The notes under the pieces were generated by a model. That model saw only the letters and a list, made by a program, of their open reading frames with translations. It was not told the DNA's origin and searched no databases. Positions 54,401 to 64,000 of a stretch of 64,000 nt of DNA are shown here, in pieces. Every line of letters begins with the position of its first letter. The stretch's first letter is position 1. Position numbers and translations under genes: made by a program. The DNA comes from Tenacibaculum agarivorans (lineage in GTDB: Bacteria > Bacteroidota > Bacteroidia > Flavobacteriales > Flavobacteriaceae), in assembly GCF_001936575.1 (NCBI RefSeq), contig NZ_MSMP01000029.1, positions 1 to 64,000 of the forward strand. The letters are read 5' to 3'.

Positions 54401-56305
54401 ATGAATTTTAACAATCTAAAAACGAGCAAACAATTTGTATTATCAATCTTCTTTTTAGTGTTTTTCACTCAAGTTTTCTCGCAAAATTCAATAGAAGACT
54501 TATCACAAAAATTACAAAATACTACAGATAAAAAAGCTCGATTTGAAATTCTAGATGAACTGACAAAAAAAACAGTCAATGAAAACTCTGATAGAAAAGT
54601 AAAATTTCTAAAAGAATATATTTCCATAGCCAAAGATTTAAAAGAATATGATTTACTAGCTAATAAATCTCGTTTTTTAATTCAATATTATACGAATACA
54701 TCTCAACTAGATTCCACAAAATACTATACTGATAAAATGTTGGAATATTTACCTCTATTTAAAGATCCAACTACAGAAGCTCATTTATTATTAAAAAGAG
54801 CTAGTTATTATTATAATACGGATCAATATGAAAAAGCGATAACAGATTATAAACGCTCTGGAGATATATTTATTGAAGAAAATAAAGGTTTAATTAATGC
54901 TGCAGATGCCCGTTTCTTTGCTGCACAAGTTTATAATGATCTAAATGATTTTTTAAATGCTGTTACCAATTATGAAGAAGCTTATAAATTATACGATGAA
55001 CTAAAAGATGATTTCTATAAAAACTTCACTCTTGCAGAATTAGCTGGTATTTACTCTAAAAATGGTTTTCTTGAAAAAGCTATCGCTGAACGTAAACGAG
55101 TTTTAGCTAATGCTAAAGAAATTAAAGATTACGCATCTTTATATTATGCTTATGGAAATTTAGCTAAAATTAGCCAAAAAGTTAAAAACTATGACGATGT
55201 AAAAAAATACATAGACTCAACAACAGTTTATGCAGATAGTATACAGAACAAACAGCAAAAAGTATTATCTAAATTGTTTCTCGCTAATTTAAATATTGAT
55301 TACAATTTAGACTTAGATAATGTAACTCTAGCCGAAAAGTATCTAGAAGAAGCAAAAGGTTGGGTTAAAAAAACAAGTGCACCAGATTTTTTCCAAAGAA
55401 TGAACTATGAATATCAAGGTAAAGTTTATAGTCAAAAGAAAGATTATGCTAAGGCAGAAAACGCATTTAAAAAAGTACTTACACTTAAAGGACAAGAAGG
55501 ACAGGAAGAAACCGTAAAAAAAGCAGAAAAAGAAATTGCTAAAGTTTATGGAGCTACAGGCCAATATAAAAAGGCTTTTGAACATTTAAATACCTACTTG
55601 CAATTAGAAGAAGCCAATAATAAACTGATAAAAGACAATACCTTTTTATACTATCAATCTAAATTTGAAACCGAACGTAAGGATCAAGAAATTTTCAAAA
55701 AGAAAACAGAAATAGAACTGTTAGAAAAAGATAAACAAATTGAAAAATATAAAAGGAGAGTAATCGTAGCTGTTTTACTCATTGTTCTTTTAATTGCATT
55801 CATGATTTTTTACGTATTCTGGAAAAAAGCAAAACGAAAGAGAAGAGCCTTAACTAAAGAAATAGTAGATCTAAATACTGAAGTTACGACTAAAAAAGAA
55901 GAAGTAAATGAATTGTTAACGGAAACTATAACTCATCTCCGCTCTAAAGAAAAATTAGCTGAAAATTTAGCAAAACTGTCTCATGAAGAGGAAGGTGTTA
56001 CACTTACAAGTATTATAGCCGATTTAAAAGCAGACAAATTAGAAGATTCAAAAATATTAGTTCTTAAAAAAAATATTGAAACTTTAAACTATGAGTTTTT
56101 AAAAACATTAAAAGCTAAACATCCTAAATTAACCAAAACTGATATTGAAATATGTTCTTTTATCAAAATTGGACTTTCTAGAGCTGAAGTTGCTAATATG
56201 AGAAAGACAAGTTTATATGCTATTAAATCTACCCGATATCGATTAAAAAAGAAATTAAATCTTAATACTGAAGATTCTTTAGATCAATACATACGTTCTC
56301 TATAA
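54401..56305 (+). CDS. TPR membrane regulator with C-terminal HTH, paralog 2
   Basis: The protein is 634 aa. It has a signal segment (FVLSIFFLVFFTQVFSQ) and TPR repeats at about residues 70-415 (YYNTDQYEKAITDYKRSGD, YQGKVYSQKKDYAKAENAFK). A membrane helix lies at about 450-472 (VIVAVLLIVLLIAFMIFYVF), then a coiled coil and the same HTH as the upstream gene (TDIEICSFIKIGLSRAEVAN). About 126 of the last 145 residues are identical to paralog 1, while the TPR parts differ widely. It lies 185 nt upstream of the giant LRR gene, which it may control; that is inference from position. Confidence 0.93.
   Translation: MNFNNLKTSKQFVLSIFFLVFFTQVFSQNSIEDLSQKLQNTTDKKARFEILDELTKKTVNENSDRKVKFLKEYISIAKDLKEYDLLANKSRFLIQYYTNTSQLDSTKYYTDKMLEYLPLFKDPTTEAHLLLKRASYYYNTDQYEKAITDYKRSGDIFIEENKGLINAADARFFAAQVYNDLNDFLNAVTNYEEAYKLYDELKDDFYKNFTLAELAGIYSKNGFLEKAIAERKRVLANAKEIKDYASLYYAYGNLAKISQKVKNYDDVKKYIDSTTVYADSIQNKQQKVLSKLFLANLNIDYNLDLDNVTLAEKYLEEAKGWVKKTSAPDFFQRMNYEYQGKVYSQKKDYAKAENAFKKVLTLKGQEGQEETVKKAEKEIAKVYGATGQYKKAFEHLNTYLQLEEANNKLIKDNTFLYYQSKFETERKDQEIFKKKTEIELLEKDKQIEKYKRRVIVAVLLIVLLIAFMIFYVFWKKAKRKRRALTKEIVDLNTEVTTKKEEVNELLTETITHLRSKEKLAENLAKLSHEEEGVTLTSIIADLKADKLEDSKILVLKKNIETLNYEFLKTLKAKHPKLTKTDIEICSFIKIGLSRAEVANMRKTSLYAIKSTRYRLKKKLNLNTEDSLDQYIRSL
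55868..56305 (+). repeat. Duplicated HTH-coding segment, copy 2
   Basis: Partner of 53756-54193. The coiled coil and helix-turn-helix are conserved, whereas the upstream TPR parts have diverged in sequence and length. Confidence 0.85.
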
Positions 56306-56490
56306 ACGTCTATTTTACTACATTTTTTTATTCTAAAAATAGAGACAGGGGGCTCAAAAACTAAATTTAAAATATTGATTTTCAATTTTTTATAGTTTTT
56401 GCACCCTTTTCTGCATCCTGCAATTTCTTTTTAAAAACTCAAAAATGAAATAGTATTGCATCGTGTTTAATGTAAATCTCTTTAATAAGG

Positions 56491-59400
56491 ATGAAGAAAA
56501 AAATACTTTTAGTACTTACCATATTTTCGTTTTTAGCGTATAGTCAAAACTCTTGTACACTAGACGAAACTAAATTAACAGGAACATTTACCACAACCAC
56601 AGTTGGTGGTACAAAAATTAAAGCAAGTGATGCAACTGCCCAACATGAATTTGGAGAACGTGTGGCTATAGATGGAAATATTGCTGTAGCAAGTTCTAGA
56701 AGTAATGAAGCTGCTGAAGGTAAAGTCTATGTTTTTATTAACGATGGATCTGGTAACTGGACACAACAGACAATTTTAAAAGCTAGCGATGGCTTTGCTG
56801 GTGATAATTTTGGATCTTCTGTTGCTATTGAAGGTAATTATTTAATTGTTGGAGCTCGTTCTCAAACTAATGTTTCGGCAGTCGATACAGGAGCGGCTTA
56901 TTTATTTGAATATAACGGTGTTGATACCTGGACAGAAGTTGCTGTTTTTGAACCGAGTGATGGAAGTTCTGGTGATCGATTTGGAGAATCAGTTTCTATA
57001 GAAGGGAATTTAATTTTAATTGGTTCTAGAGATGGATGTGTAGGAGGGTGTGCCTATTTATATGAAAATGACGGAACAAATACATTTACGTATTCAGAAA
57101 CTAAACTAGAACCTCAAGTTCAATCTAATTATTCAGGAGCCCGCTTTGGATATGCTGCCTTGGTTAAAGACGGTCGCGCTTATGTGGGTGGTGCTAGAGA
57201 TTATTCTTCCGTAGGTAATGCTCATTCAGGTAGTGTACAAATTTGGGATCAAGCCAATGATGGAACTTGGACACGTACTCACCGATTAAGAGGAACAGAA
57301 TCAACTGAGTTTTTTGGTTGTAGTTTAAGTGTAGAAGGCGATTATTTAGTTATTGGTGCTTTAAACTATGAAAATAGTGTTACTCCTGAAGCTGATCAAG
57401 GAAGGGTATTTGTTTACAAAGCTGATAGTAACGGTGACTATTTAGACACCAACAGAGTCATGATTCAAAATTCGGATAAAGATAGCTTTACCGATCAACG
57501 TTTTGGTTCAGCAGTCGCTTTAGAGAATGGATATCTGTATGTTGGAGCTCGAGGTGATTCTGGTGAACCAAACTCAGATGCAGTATATATTTTTAAAGAT
57601 GATGGAACGAATAACTGGACTCAGTTTTCAAAAGTAATCACAGGAGATTCAGTAGGATATTTTTCAAATAATGCCCTTTCGGTTTCATATCCAAATATGA
57701 TTGTAGGACAACCTAGAGATCATTTCCCTAGTAATTCAGGAGCAATTCACTTTGTTCCTTTAGCAAGTGCAGTAACACCAACAGCTTCTATTACAGGAAC
57801 TACCGGGGCGTTTATTGGTCAAAACAATGCAACTATAACACTTAATTTTTCTGATGAAGCTACCAGAACAGAAATTCAATTTAGTGTAGATGGCGGAGTA
57901 ACTTATCCTTATATATTTAATGATGATTTAGGAACAAGTGATATCACCAATTTAGGTATAGGTACTTATGATTTAAAAGCAAGATTTAATAATGGTTCTT
58001 GTGAGTTAGATTTAGGAACAGTAACCATAAATCAAGCAACTTATACAGCTATACCAGATGCAAATTTTGAAGCTCGATTAGAAGCTTTAGGATATGACGA
58101 TATTTCTGATGATGGACAAGTACCAACGGATATGATTGAAATTGTAACTTCATTAGATGTTTCTCATAGTACAATTTCTGATATGACAGGAATTGAAGAT
58201 TTTACTGCTTTAGAAGTTTTAAATTGTAAAACCAATCCTTTTGAAACATTAGATGTTTCAAACAATACTCAATTAAAATCTCTAACAAGTAGCAGTGGTA
58301 GATTGGATGAAATTGATGTTACAAATAATCCTTTATTAGAAGTATTAGATGTATCTGCTAATGATGATATAGCAGTTATAGATCTTAGCAATAATCCACT
58401 ACTTAGAGAATTAACTTGTAACTTTAATTCGATTACTAGTTTAGATTTTAGCTCAAATCCTAATTTAGAGATAGCCATAGTTTATAACAATAACCTATCA
58501 TCATTAGATCTTAGTACAACTACGAAACTGGTTCAACTAGATGCAAGAAACAATAATTTGACATCTCTAAATGTGAAAAATGGGAATAATACTAATATGA
58601 CATTGTTTGATGCAAGATCAAATAGTGGATTATTCTGTATTAATGTAGATGATATTTCTTATAGCACAACAAATTGGACTAACATTAACACAGGAATGGT
58701 TTTTAGTAATGATGGTTGTCGATATACTCAAATTCCAGACTCTACTTTCGAAGCTCGATTAGAAGAATTAGGTTATGATGATGTTTCAGGTGACGGACAA
58801 GTACCTACTCGATTAATTGAAGTTGTGACCAGTTTAGGACTTACTGAGTTAGGGATCAATGATTTAACAGGAATAGAAGATTTTACTACTTTAAAAACTT
58901 TAAATGCTAATGGTAATAATTTTACATCTTTAGATGTAAGTGAAAATACCTTATTAGAAACATTATTTGTCAATAGTAATAATATTTCCTCTATAGACGT
59001 ATCAAATAATACAGCATTAAAAAATTTAGCGATAGGGAGCAATGGTATTTCAACATTAGACGTATCGAACAATTTAGCTTTAAGAGATCTATATGTACAA
59101 GGAAATGGTAAATTAACCAGTTTAGACTTAAGTAACAACGTCGAATTAAGAGAATTATACACTTATTCTTCTGGTATCTCATCCTTAGATTTAAGTATTC
59201 ATACAGAACTAAGAATATTTTCAGCTTATAAATCATCGCTAACCTCTATTGATCTTTCTAATAATGATGAATTAAGATCATTACGTGTAGATGAAACTAA
59301 TGTTACAGCATTAGATTTGAGTAATAATACTAAACTTGAAACTTTACGTATAAATGATACGGGTATTACGACTTTAGATTTGAGTAATCAACCTGCACTA

Positions 59401-62400
59401 ATTAATTTATGGGCACACGATACTAATTTAACTTCTTTAAATGTCCAAAATGGAAATAATATAAACGTTAATACATTCAATATTACTAACAATCCGGGAT
59501 TATCATGTATCAATGTAGATGATGCATCATATAGTACAACCAACTGGACCAATATCGATTCTGGAATGTATTTCACTACTTATGGTTGTAGATACACCCA
59601 AATTCCTGATACCAATTTTGAAGCTAGATTAAATGCTTTAGGTTATGATGATATTGCTAATGATGGTCAAGTTCCAACAGACTTAATTGAAGTAGTTACA
59701 GAACTACAACTAGCCGGTCAAAATATTACAGATTTAACAGGAATAGAAGATTTTAAAGCTCTTGAAGAATTAAAAGCAAATGGAAATGACCTTACAAATC
59801 TAAATCTTTCAAATAATACAGCTTTAAAACTAGTTTGGGTAACTAGCAATGCTAATATTGGCGCTATCAACTTAACTAACAACCCTTTATTAGAAGATCT
59901 TAGAATACAATACTCTGGAACTTCTATAGATATTTCTAAGCTTTCAGCTTTAGATCGTTTTGGCTGTACAAATTGTGGATTGACTAGTTTAAATACAAGT
60001 GATAATACAAACTTACGTTGGTTAGATTTAGAAAACACACCTGTAACTTCACTTGATTTAACTTCGAACTCAAAGTTAGAAATTTTAGAAATTGATAAAA
60101 CTAGTTTAGTTGAGTTAAACCTATCCAGCAATACTGCATTAGAATTTATTTATGCTGAAAATATTACCACATTAACAGGTTTAAATATTCAAAATGGTAC
60201 AAATACTAATATCAAAACTTTTGAAACTGTTGGAACACCTGTTCCTTGCATTAAAGTAGATGATGTTACATATAGTACTACAAACTGGACAGATGTAGAT
60301 CCTTTGACCACCTTCAATCAATCAGGATATTGTTTGTACACACAAATTCCTGACGCTAATTTTGAAGCAGAATTAAATACTCTTGGTTATGATGATATTG
60401 TTAACGATGGCAAAGTACCAACAGCTTTAATTGAAGTTGTAACTAGCTTAGATGTTAGCAATAAAAACATTGTTGACTTAACAGGAATAGAAGATTTTAC
60501 ATCTTTGGTAACTTTGAACTGTGCAGATAACAATTTAACAACTGTTGATGTGTCTAACAACACAGCTTTAGAAACTATTAATGCTTTAGATAATCAAATA
60601 ACTTCTATTGACATTTCACAAAATACGAGTTTAAAAAGCATCAATTTAGGTAACAATCCGATATCTTCTCTAGATTTTTCTAATAATAATTTAATTACAA
60701 GATTAGAATGTAACGGAACTAACATCTCAAGTTTAGATATTACTAACCTAACTCAACTAGATTACTTAGAAGCTTTTAACACAGGTATCACATCAATAGA
60801 CTTAAGTCAAAATACAGTTTTAAGAGTAGCTCAGTTACAAAACACAAATATTGCCACAATCGATGTTTCTACAAACACTGGATTAACTCACTTATGGCTG
60901 AATAATACATTATTAACATCTTTAGATCTTACCACAAACACAATACTACAATCATTACGTACTTGGGAAACAAGCATTACAGAATTAGATTTATCAAATC
61001 AAACTTCATTACTATCATTTTATGGTCAAAATGGAGTTTTAGAAAAGTTAAATGTACAGAATGGGAATAATACAAATATTTTAACAGGAGCTTTTAATAC
61101 TAAAGGGAATCCTAACTTGACTTGTATTCTTGTAGACGATCCTAGTTATAGTAACACCAACTGGACTAATATTGATGTAACTACAAGTTTCAGTAACACG
61201 TATTGTGAATATACAACTATCACAGATGCCAATTTTGAAGCTGCTTTAAATAATTTAGGTTATGATGATATTGCTAACGACGGACAAGTACCAACTAGTT
61301 TAATTGAATCGGTAACAACATTAGATGTCAGCAACCAAAATATTGCTGATTTAACAGGAATTCAAGATTTCACTGCTCTTACAGATTTAAATGTAGAAAC
61401 CAATGTATTAACTAGTTTAAATTTGAGTAGTAATGTGAACCTTCAAAATTTAAACTTTGATTATAATACTATTTCGAATTTAAATTTAGGATCAATTTCG
61501 AAGTTAATTTCTATAGAAGCTCGATATAATCAACTAACAACTATTGATTTGAGTCAGAGCCCTGATTTAAGTTTCATCAATATCAGAAACAATTTACTTA
61601 CATCAATAGACATTACTAACAATCCTTTATTAGAAAATATAACACTTAGAGGAAACTCAAATTTGACAACAATCAATACTAGTAATAATCCAAATTTAAA
61701 GTATCTATATTTTCAAGATACAGGATTAACAGGTCTAGATGTTTCACAAAATCCATTGTTAGAAATTGTTATTATTGAACGTGTGAATTTTAATGCTATT
61801 GATGTTTCTAATTTATCAGCGTTAAGACAATTAAGAATTACTGATAACAATTTCACTTCTTTAGATGTATCAAACAACCCTGCTTTAGAAAGATTAGAAT
61901 GTGACAATAATAATCTTACATATTTAAATCTTCAAAATGGGAACAACACAAATATGTCTAATGGTAATTTTAAGGCTGCAGGAAATCCTTCATTAACTTG
62001 TATTAGAGTTGATGATGCTACTTGGAGTACAACAAATTGGACCAATATTGATAATACAGCTGGTTTTAGTGATACCTATTGTGAATATACTAGTATTCCG
62101 GACGCAACATTTGAAGCAGAATTAGAAGCTTTAGGTTATGATGATATTTCTGGAGATGGACAAGTACCTACTAAATTAATCGAAGTAGTTACTAGTTTAA
62201 ATCTTAATGATATTGGAATTAGCGATTTAACCGGAATTGAAGATTTTACTACATTAGTTACCTTAAATGCTAGAGGTAATAATTTTACTTCATTAGATGT
62301 TAGTAACAATATCCTACTAGAAACATTAACCGTTAATACTAATAATTTAACTACAATTGATGTATCAAAAAATGTAGCATTAAGAATTTTAAATCTTGGA

Positions 62401-64000
62401 ACAAATTTATTTACGTCAGTTGATGTATCTAAAAATGTAAATTTGAGAGATTTATTCGTTCAAGGAAATAGCGGATTAACTACGTTAGATATTAGTAATA
62501 ATACGCAACTACAAAAATTATATACTACTAATACTAGTATTGCAACATTAGATCTTAGTCTTAATTCTGACCTTCGATTATTAGAAGTTTATAAGTCTCC
62601 AATTGCTAGTATAGATTTATCAAACAATCCAAATTTAACTTCATTACGAGTTGACGAAACTAATATCACAGAAATTGATTTAACTAACAATATCAATATT
62701 GAAACTTTACGTGTTAACGATACAGGTATTCAAACTTTAGATTTGAGTAAATTAACATCTTTAGAAAAATTATGGGCACATGATACTAGTTTAAATTATT
62801 TGAATGTAAAAAATGGTAATAACAGCAATGTTCTTACGTTTAGAATAGAAAACAATTCTAGTTTAAGTTGTGCTATTGTTGATGATGCTAGCTATAGTAC
62901 CACGAATTGGACCGATATTCCTACTGGACTTGTATTTAGTACTACATATTGCGATTACACATCAATTCCAGATGCGAATTTTGAAGCTGCTTTAGAAGCT
63001 TTAGGTTACGATGATATTTCTGGTGACGGACAAGTACCAACAGTATTAATAGAAGTTGTTGAAGACTTAACTATAGTATCAAAAGCTATTGCTGATATTA
63101 CGGGAATTGAAGATTTCAAAGCCTTAAAAACGTTAAACTGTGCTGGAAACACATTTACAAATTTAGATTTATCAAACAATACAAATGTAACTTCAGTAAT
63201 TACAAAGTTCACTCCTCTTACAGCCTTAAACATAAGTAACAGTCCAAATTTAGATATATTAGTTTGTTCTTTTAATGATTTATCTGCATTAGATGTTTCA
63301 AAAAACACAGCATTAACCTATTTAGAGTGTAACAATAATAACCTTAAAAGTTTAGATATTTCTTTAAACACTGCTTTATTGGATTTACGTTGTGGTAGTA
63401 ACAGTTTAACAGTAATTGATGTTACTAATAACACAGCGCTTACATCTTTCTGGTGTCAAGACAATTCAATTACAGATTTAGATCTTAGTAATCAAACAAA
63501 ATTAGTTTCAATTACTGTTAACGATAATAACTTAACTTCTTTAAATGTAAAGAATGGAAACAATACGAATGTTACTAATTTCATCGCTACAGGTAATATA
63601 AACTTAACATGTATTAACGTTGATGATGCTACTTACAGTACAACGAATTGGCTAGGTATTGATGATACTGCTAATTTTAGCAATACAGGCTGTAGTTATA
63701 CACAAATTCCTGATGCAAATTTCGAAGCTGAATTAGAAGCTTTAGGTTATGATGATATTTCTGGTGACGGACAAGTTCCAACGTATTTAATTGAAGTCGT
63801 AACAAGTTTAGCACTGCCAAATAAAGGAATCAGCGATTTAACTGGAATTGAAGATTTTGTAGCTTTAACTTCTCTAAACTGTAGAGTAAATAACCTTACT
63901 GCTTTAGATGTAACTCAAAACACACTGCTAAAAACATTAACTTCAGATGGTAACTCTTTAACTTCAATTGATTTATCTAACAATACTGATTTAGAGATTT
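56491..64000 (+). CDS. Giant secreted FG-GAP/LRR protein, 3' truncated by window edge
   Basis: The frame is open from the ATG at 56491 to the end of the window (over 2,500 codons), so no C-terminus is seen. It has a signal peptide (MKKKILLVLTIFSFLAYSQN). Residues about 50-430 are about seven FG-GAP-type repeats (FGSSVAIEGNYLIVGAR), probably a beta-propeller. An Ig-like segment follows at about 435-510. From residue 518 come at least eight LRR modules, each opening with Y-T-x-I-P-D-x-x-F-E-A and LGYDDI..DGQVPT, and each holding units like LDVSNNTALExL. Each closes with NLTSLNVQNGNNTN and VDDASYSTTNWTNI. It is probably a T9SS cargo adhesin; the sorting domain would lie beyond the window. The module series is listed separately. 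Confidence 0.93.
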   Translation, partial: MKKKILLVLTIFSFLAYSQNSCTLDETKLTGTFTTTTVGGTKIKASDATAQHEFGERVAIDGNIAVASSRSNEAAEGKVYVFINDGSGNWTQQTILKASDGFAGDNFGSSVAIEGNYLIVGARSQTNVSAVDTGAAYLFEYNGVDTWTEVAVFEPSDGSSGDRFGESVSIEGNLILIGSRDGCVGGCAYLYENDGTNTFTYSETKLEPQVQSNYSGARFGYAALVKDGRAYVGGARDYSSVGNAHSGSVQIWDQANDGTWTRTHRLRGTESTEFFGCSLSVEGDYLVIGALNYENSVTPEADQGRVFVYKADSNGDYLDTNRVMIQNSDKDSFTDQRFGSAVALENGYLYVGARGDSGEPNSDAVYIFKDDGTNNWTQFSKVITGDSVGYFSNNALSVSYPNMIVGQPRDHFPSNSGAIHFVPLASAVTPTASITGTTGAFIGQNNATITLNFSDEATRTEIQFSVDGGVTYPYIFNDDLGTSDITNLGIGTYDLKARFNNGSCELDLGTVTINQATYTAIPDANFEARLEALGYDDISDDGQVPTDMIEIVTSLDVSHSTISDMTGIEDFTALEVLNCKTNPFETLDVSNNTQLKSLTSSSGRLDEIDVTNNPLLEVLDVSANDDIAVIDLSNNPLLRELTCNFNSITSLDFSSNPNLEIAIVYNNNLSSLDLSTTTKLVQLDARNNNLTSLNVKNGNNTNMTLFDARSNSGLFCINVDDISYSTTNWTNINTGMVFSNDGCRYTQIPDSTFEARLEELGYDDVSGDGQVPTRLIEVVTSLGLTELGINDLTGIEDFTTLKTLNANGNNFTSLDVSENTLLETLFVNSNNISSIDVSNNTALKNLAIGSNGISTLDVSNNLALRDLYVQGNGKLTSLDLSNNVELRELYTYSSGISSLDLSIHTELRIFSAYKSSLTSIDLSNNDELRSLRVDETNVTALDLSNNTKLETLRINDTGITTLDLSNQPALINLWAHDTNLTSLNVQNGNNINVNTFNITNNPGLSCINVDDASYSTTNWTNIDSGMYFTTYGCRYTQIPDTNFEARLNALGYDDIANDGQVPTDLIEVVTELQLAGQNITDLTGIEDFKALEELKANGNDLTNLNLSNNTALKLVWVTSNANIGAINLTNNPLLEDLRIQYSGTSIDISKLSALDRFGCTNCGLTSLNTSDNTNLRWLDLENTPVTSLDLTSNSKLEILEIDKTSLVELNLSSNTALEFIYAENITTLTGLNIQNGTNTNIKTFETVGTPVPCIKVDDVTYSTTNWTDVDPLTTFNQSGYCLYTQIPDANFEAELNTLGYDDIVNDGKVPTALIEVVTSLDVSNKNIVDLTGIEDFTSLVTLNCADNNLTTVDVSNNTALETINALDNQITSIDISQNTSLKSINLGNNPISSLDFSNNNLITRLECNGTNISSLDITNLTQLDYLEAFNTGITSIDLSQNTVLRVAQLQNTNIATIDVSTNTGLTHLWLNNTLLTSLDLTTNTILQSLRTWETSITELDLSNQTSLLSFYGQNGVLEKLNVQNGNNTNILTGAFNTKGNPNLTCILVDDPSYSNTNWTNIDVTTSFSNTYCEYTTITDANFEAALNNLGYDDIANDGQVPTSLIESVTTLDVSNQNIADLTGIQDFTALTDLNVETNVLTSLNLSSNVNLQNLNFDYNTISNLNLGSISKLISIEARYNQLTTIDLSQSPDLSFINIRNNLLTSIDITNNPLLENITLRGNSNLTTINTSNNPNLKYLYFQDTGLTGLDVSQNPLLEIVIIERVNFNAIDVSNLSALRQLRITDNNFTSLDVSNNPALERLECDNNNLTYLNLQNGNNTNMSNGNFKAAGNPSLTCIRVDDATWSTTNWTNIDNTAGFSDTYCEYTSIPDATFEAELEALGYDDISGDGQVPTKLIEVVTSLNLNDIGISDLTGIEDFTTLVTLNARGNNFTSLDVSNNILLETLTVNTNNLTTIDVSKNVALRILNLGTNLFTSVDVSKNVNLRDLFVQGNSGLTTLDISNNTQLQKLYTTNTSIATLDLSLNSDLRLLEVYKSPIASIDLSNNPNLTSLRVDETNITEIDLTNNINIETLRVNDTGIQTLDLSKLTSLEKLWAHDTSLNYLNVKNGNNSNVLTFRIENNSSLSCAIVDDASYSTTNWTDIPTGLVFSTTYCDYTSIPDANFEAALEALGYDDISGDGQVPTVLIEVVEDLTIVSKAIADITGIEDFKALKTLNCAGNTFTNLDLSNNTNVTSVITKFTPLTALNISNSPNLDILVCSFNDLSALDVSKNTALTYLECNNNNLKSLDISLNTALLDLRCGSNSLTVIDVTNNTALTSFWCQDNSITDLDLSNQTKLVSITVNDNNLTSLNVKNGNNTNVTNFIATGNINLTCINVDDATYSTTNWLGIDDTANFSNTGCSYTQIPDANFEAELEALGYDDISGDGQVPTYLIEVVTSLALPNKGISDLTGIEDFVALTSLNCRVNNLTALDVTQNTLLKTLTSDGNSLTSIDLSNNTDLEI
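58042..64000 (+). repeat. Tandem LRR modules (eight or more)
   Basis: Modules start at 58042, 58723, 59593, 60337, 61210, 62086, 62956 and 63697. The complete ones are 227, 290, 248, 291, 292, 290 and 247 residues long. All are in one frame. The length steps are near multiples of 21-22 residues, the size of one LRR unit, so modules differ by whole LRR units. Confidence 0.9.

Noticed and set aside
58773..63308. Several minus-strand ORFs of 60-137 codons (e.g. 59718-60131, 63006-63308)
   Set aside because: They are antisense to the LRR modules and recur with the same motifs because the modules repeat; the plus frame is open throughout.

Overview
The window looks like a low-GC marine Bacteroidota chromosome, most likely a member of the Flavobacteriaceae. 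The evidence is the AT-rich DNA, Bacteroidota-type promoters (TAnnTTTG -7 boxes), type IX secretion (T9SS) C-terminal sorting domains, BspA-type and FG-GAP/LRR surface proteins, an ECF sigma/FecR/TonB-receptor unit, and membrane-anchored TPR-HTH regulators. I saw no rRNA, tRNA, CRISPR array, IS element or integrase.

Region 1 (about 0.7-30.2 kb, minus strand) is one tightly packed run of 12 genes reading from 30208 down to 709. It ends at a bidirectional terminator shared with the truncated response regulator at the left edge. The proteins are mostly large (up to about 2,494 aa) and lack signal peptides, except for one LRR lipoprotein. Several have tail-fibre features: two share an N-terminal anchor, one ends in an S74 intramolecular chaperone, and one small Cys-rich protein is of a phage-associated type. 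Others carry a 19-copy BspA/DUF285 array with invasin-like Ig domains, or a peptidoglycan-binding module with an SH3-like segment. No tail tube, sheath, baseplate, capsid, portal or terminase gene is present. This is the best candidate for an undescribed system: an orphan fibre/adhesion module, perhaps supplied to a particle encoded elsewhere.

Region 2 (30.2-31.2 kb) is a non-coding stretch rich in inverted repeats.

Region 3 (31.2-38.9 kb) is a divergent locus. On the minus strand lie a 7TM-transglutaminase with an intact Cys/His/Asp triad, an ATP-grasp glutamate-ligase-like enzyme, a small membrane protein and an outer-membrane beta-barrel. On the plus strand lie an ECF sigma factor, a FecR-type anti-sigma factor and an STN-domain TonB-dependent receptor. 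A 28-nt element (ACAGGGT-N13-C[CA][TG]GTTAT) precedes three transcription units in matching orientation, so I infer that the sigma factor drives the whole locus.

Region 4 (39-50 kb, minus strand) holds a membrane protein, a lipoprotein, two BspA-type LRR proteins with T9SS sorting domains, a 51-aa peptide, and a LuxR-type response regulator with its histidine kinase. Three surface genes share one promoter/operator architecture (C-rich/G-rich inverted repeat, TTG, TAAAATTG with a fixed 20-nt gap). A related palindrome precedes the kinase operon.

Region 5 (50.3-64 kb) holds a membrane protein, a VOC protein coupled to an alpha/beta hydrolase, two tandem TPR-HTH membrane regulators with about 87% identical C-termini, and the start of a giant secreted FG-GAP/LRR protein. 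That protein is built of about 230-290-residue modules and runs off the right edge.
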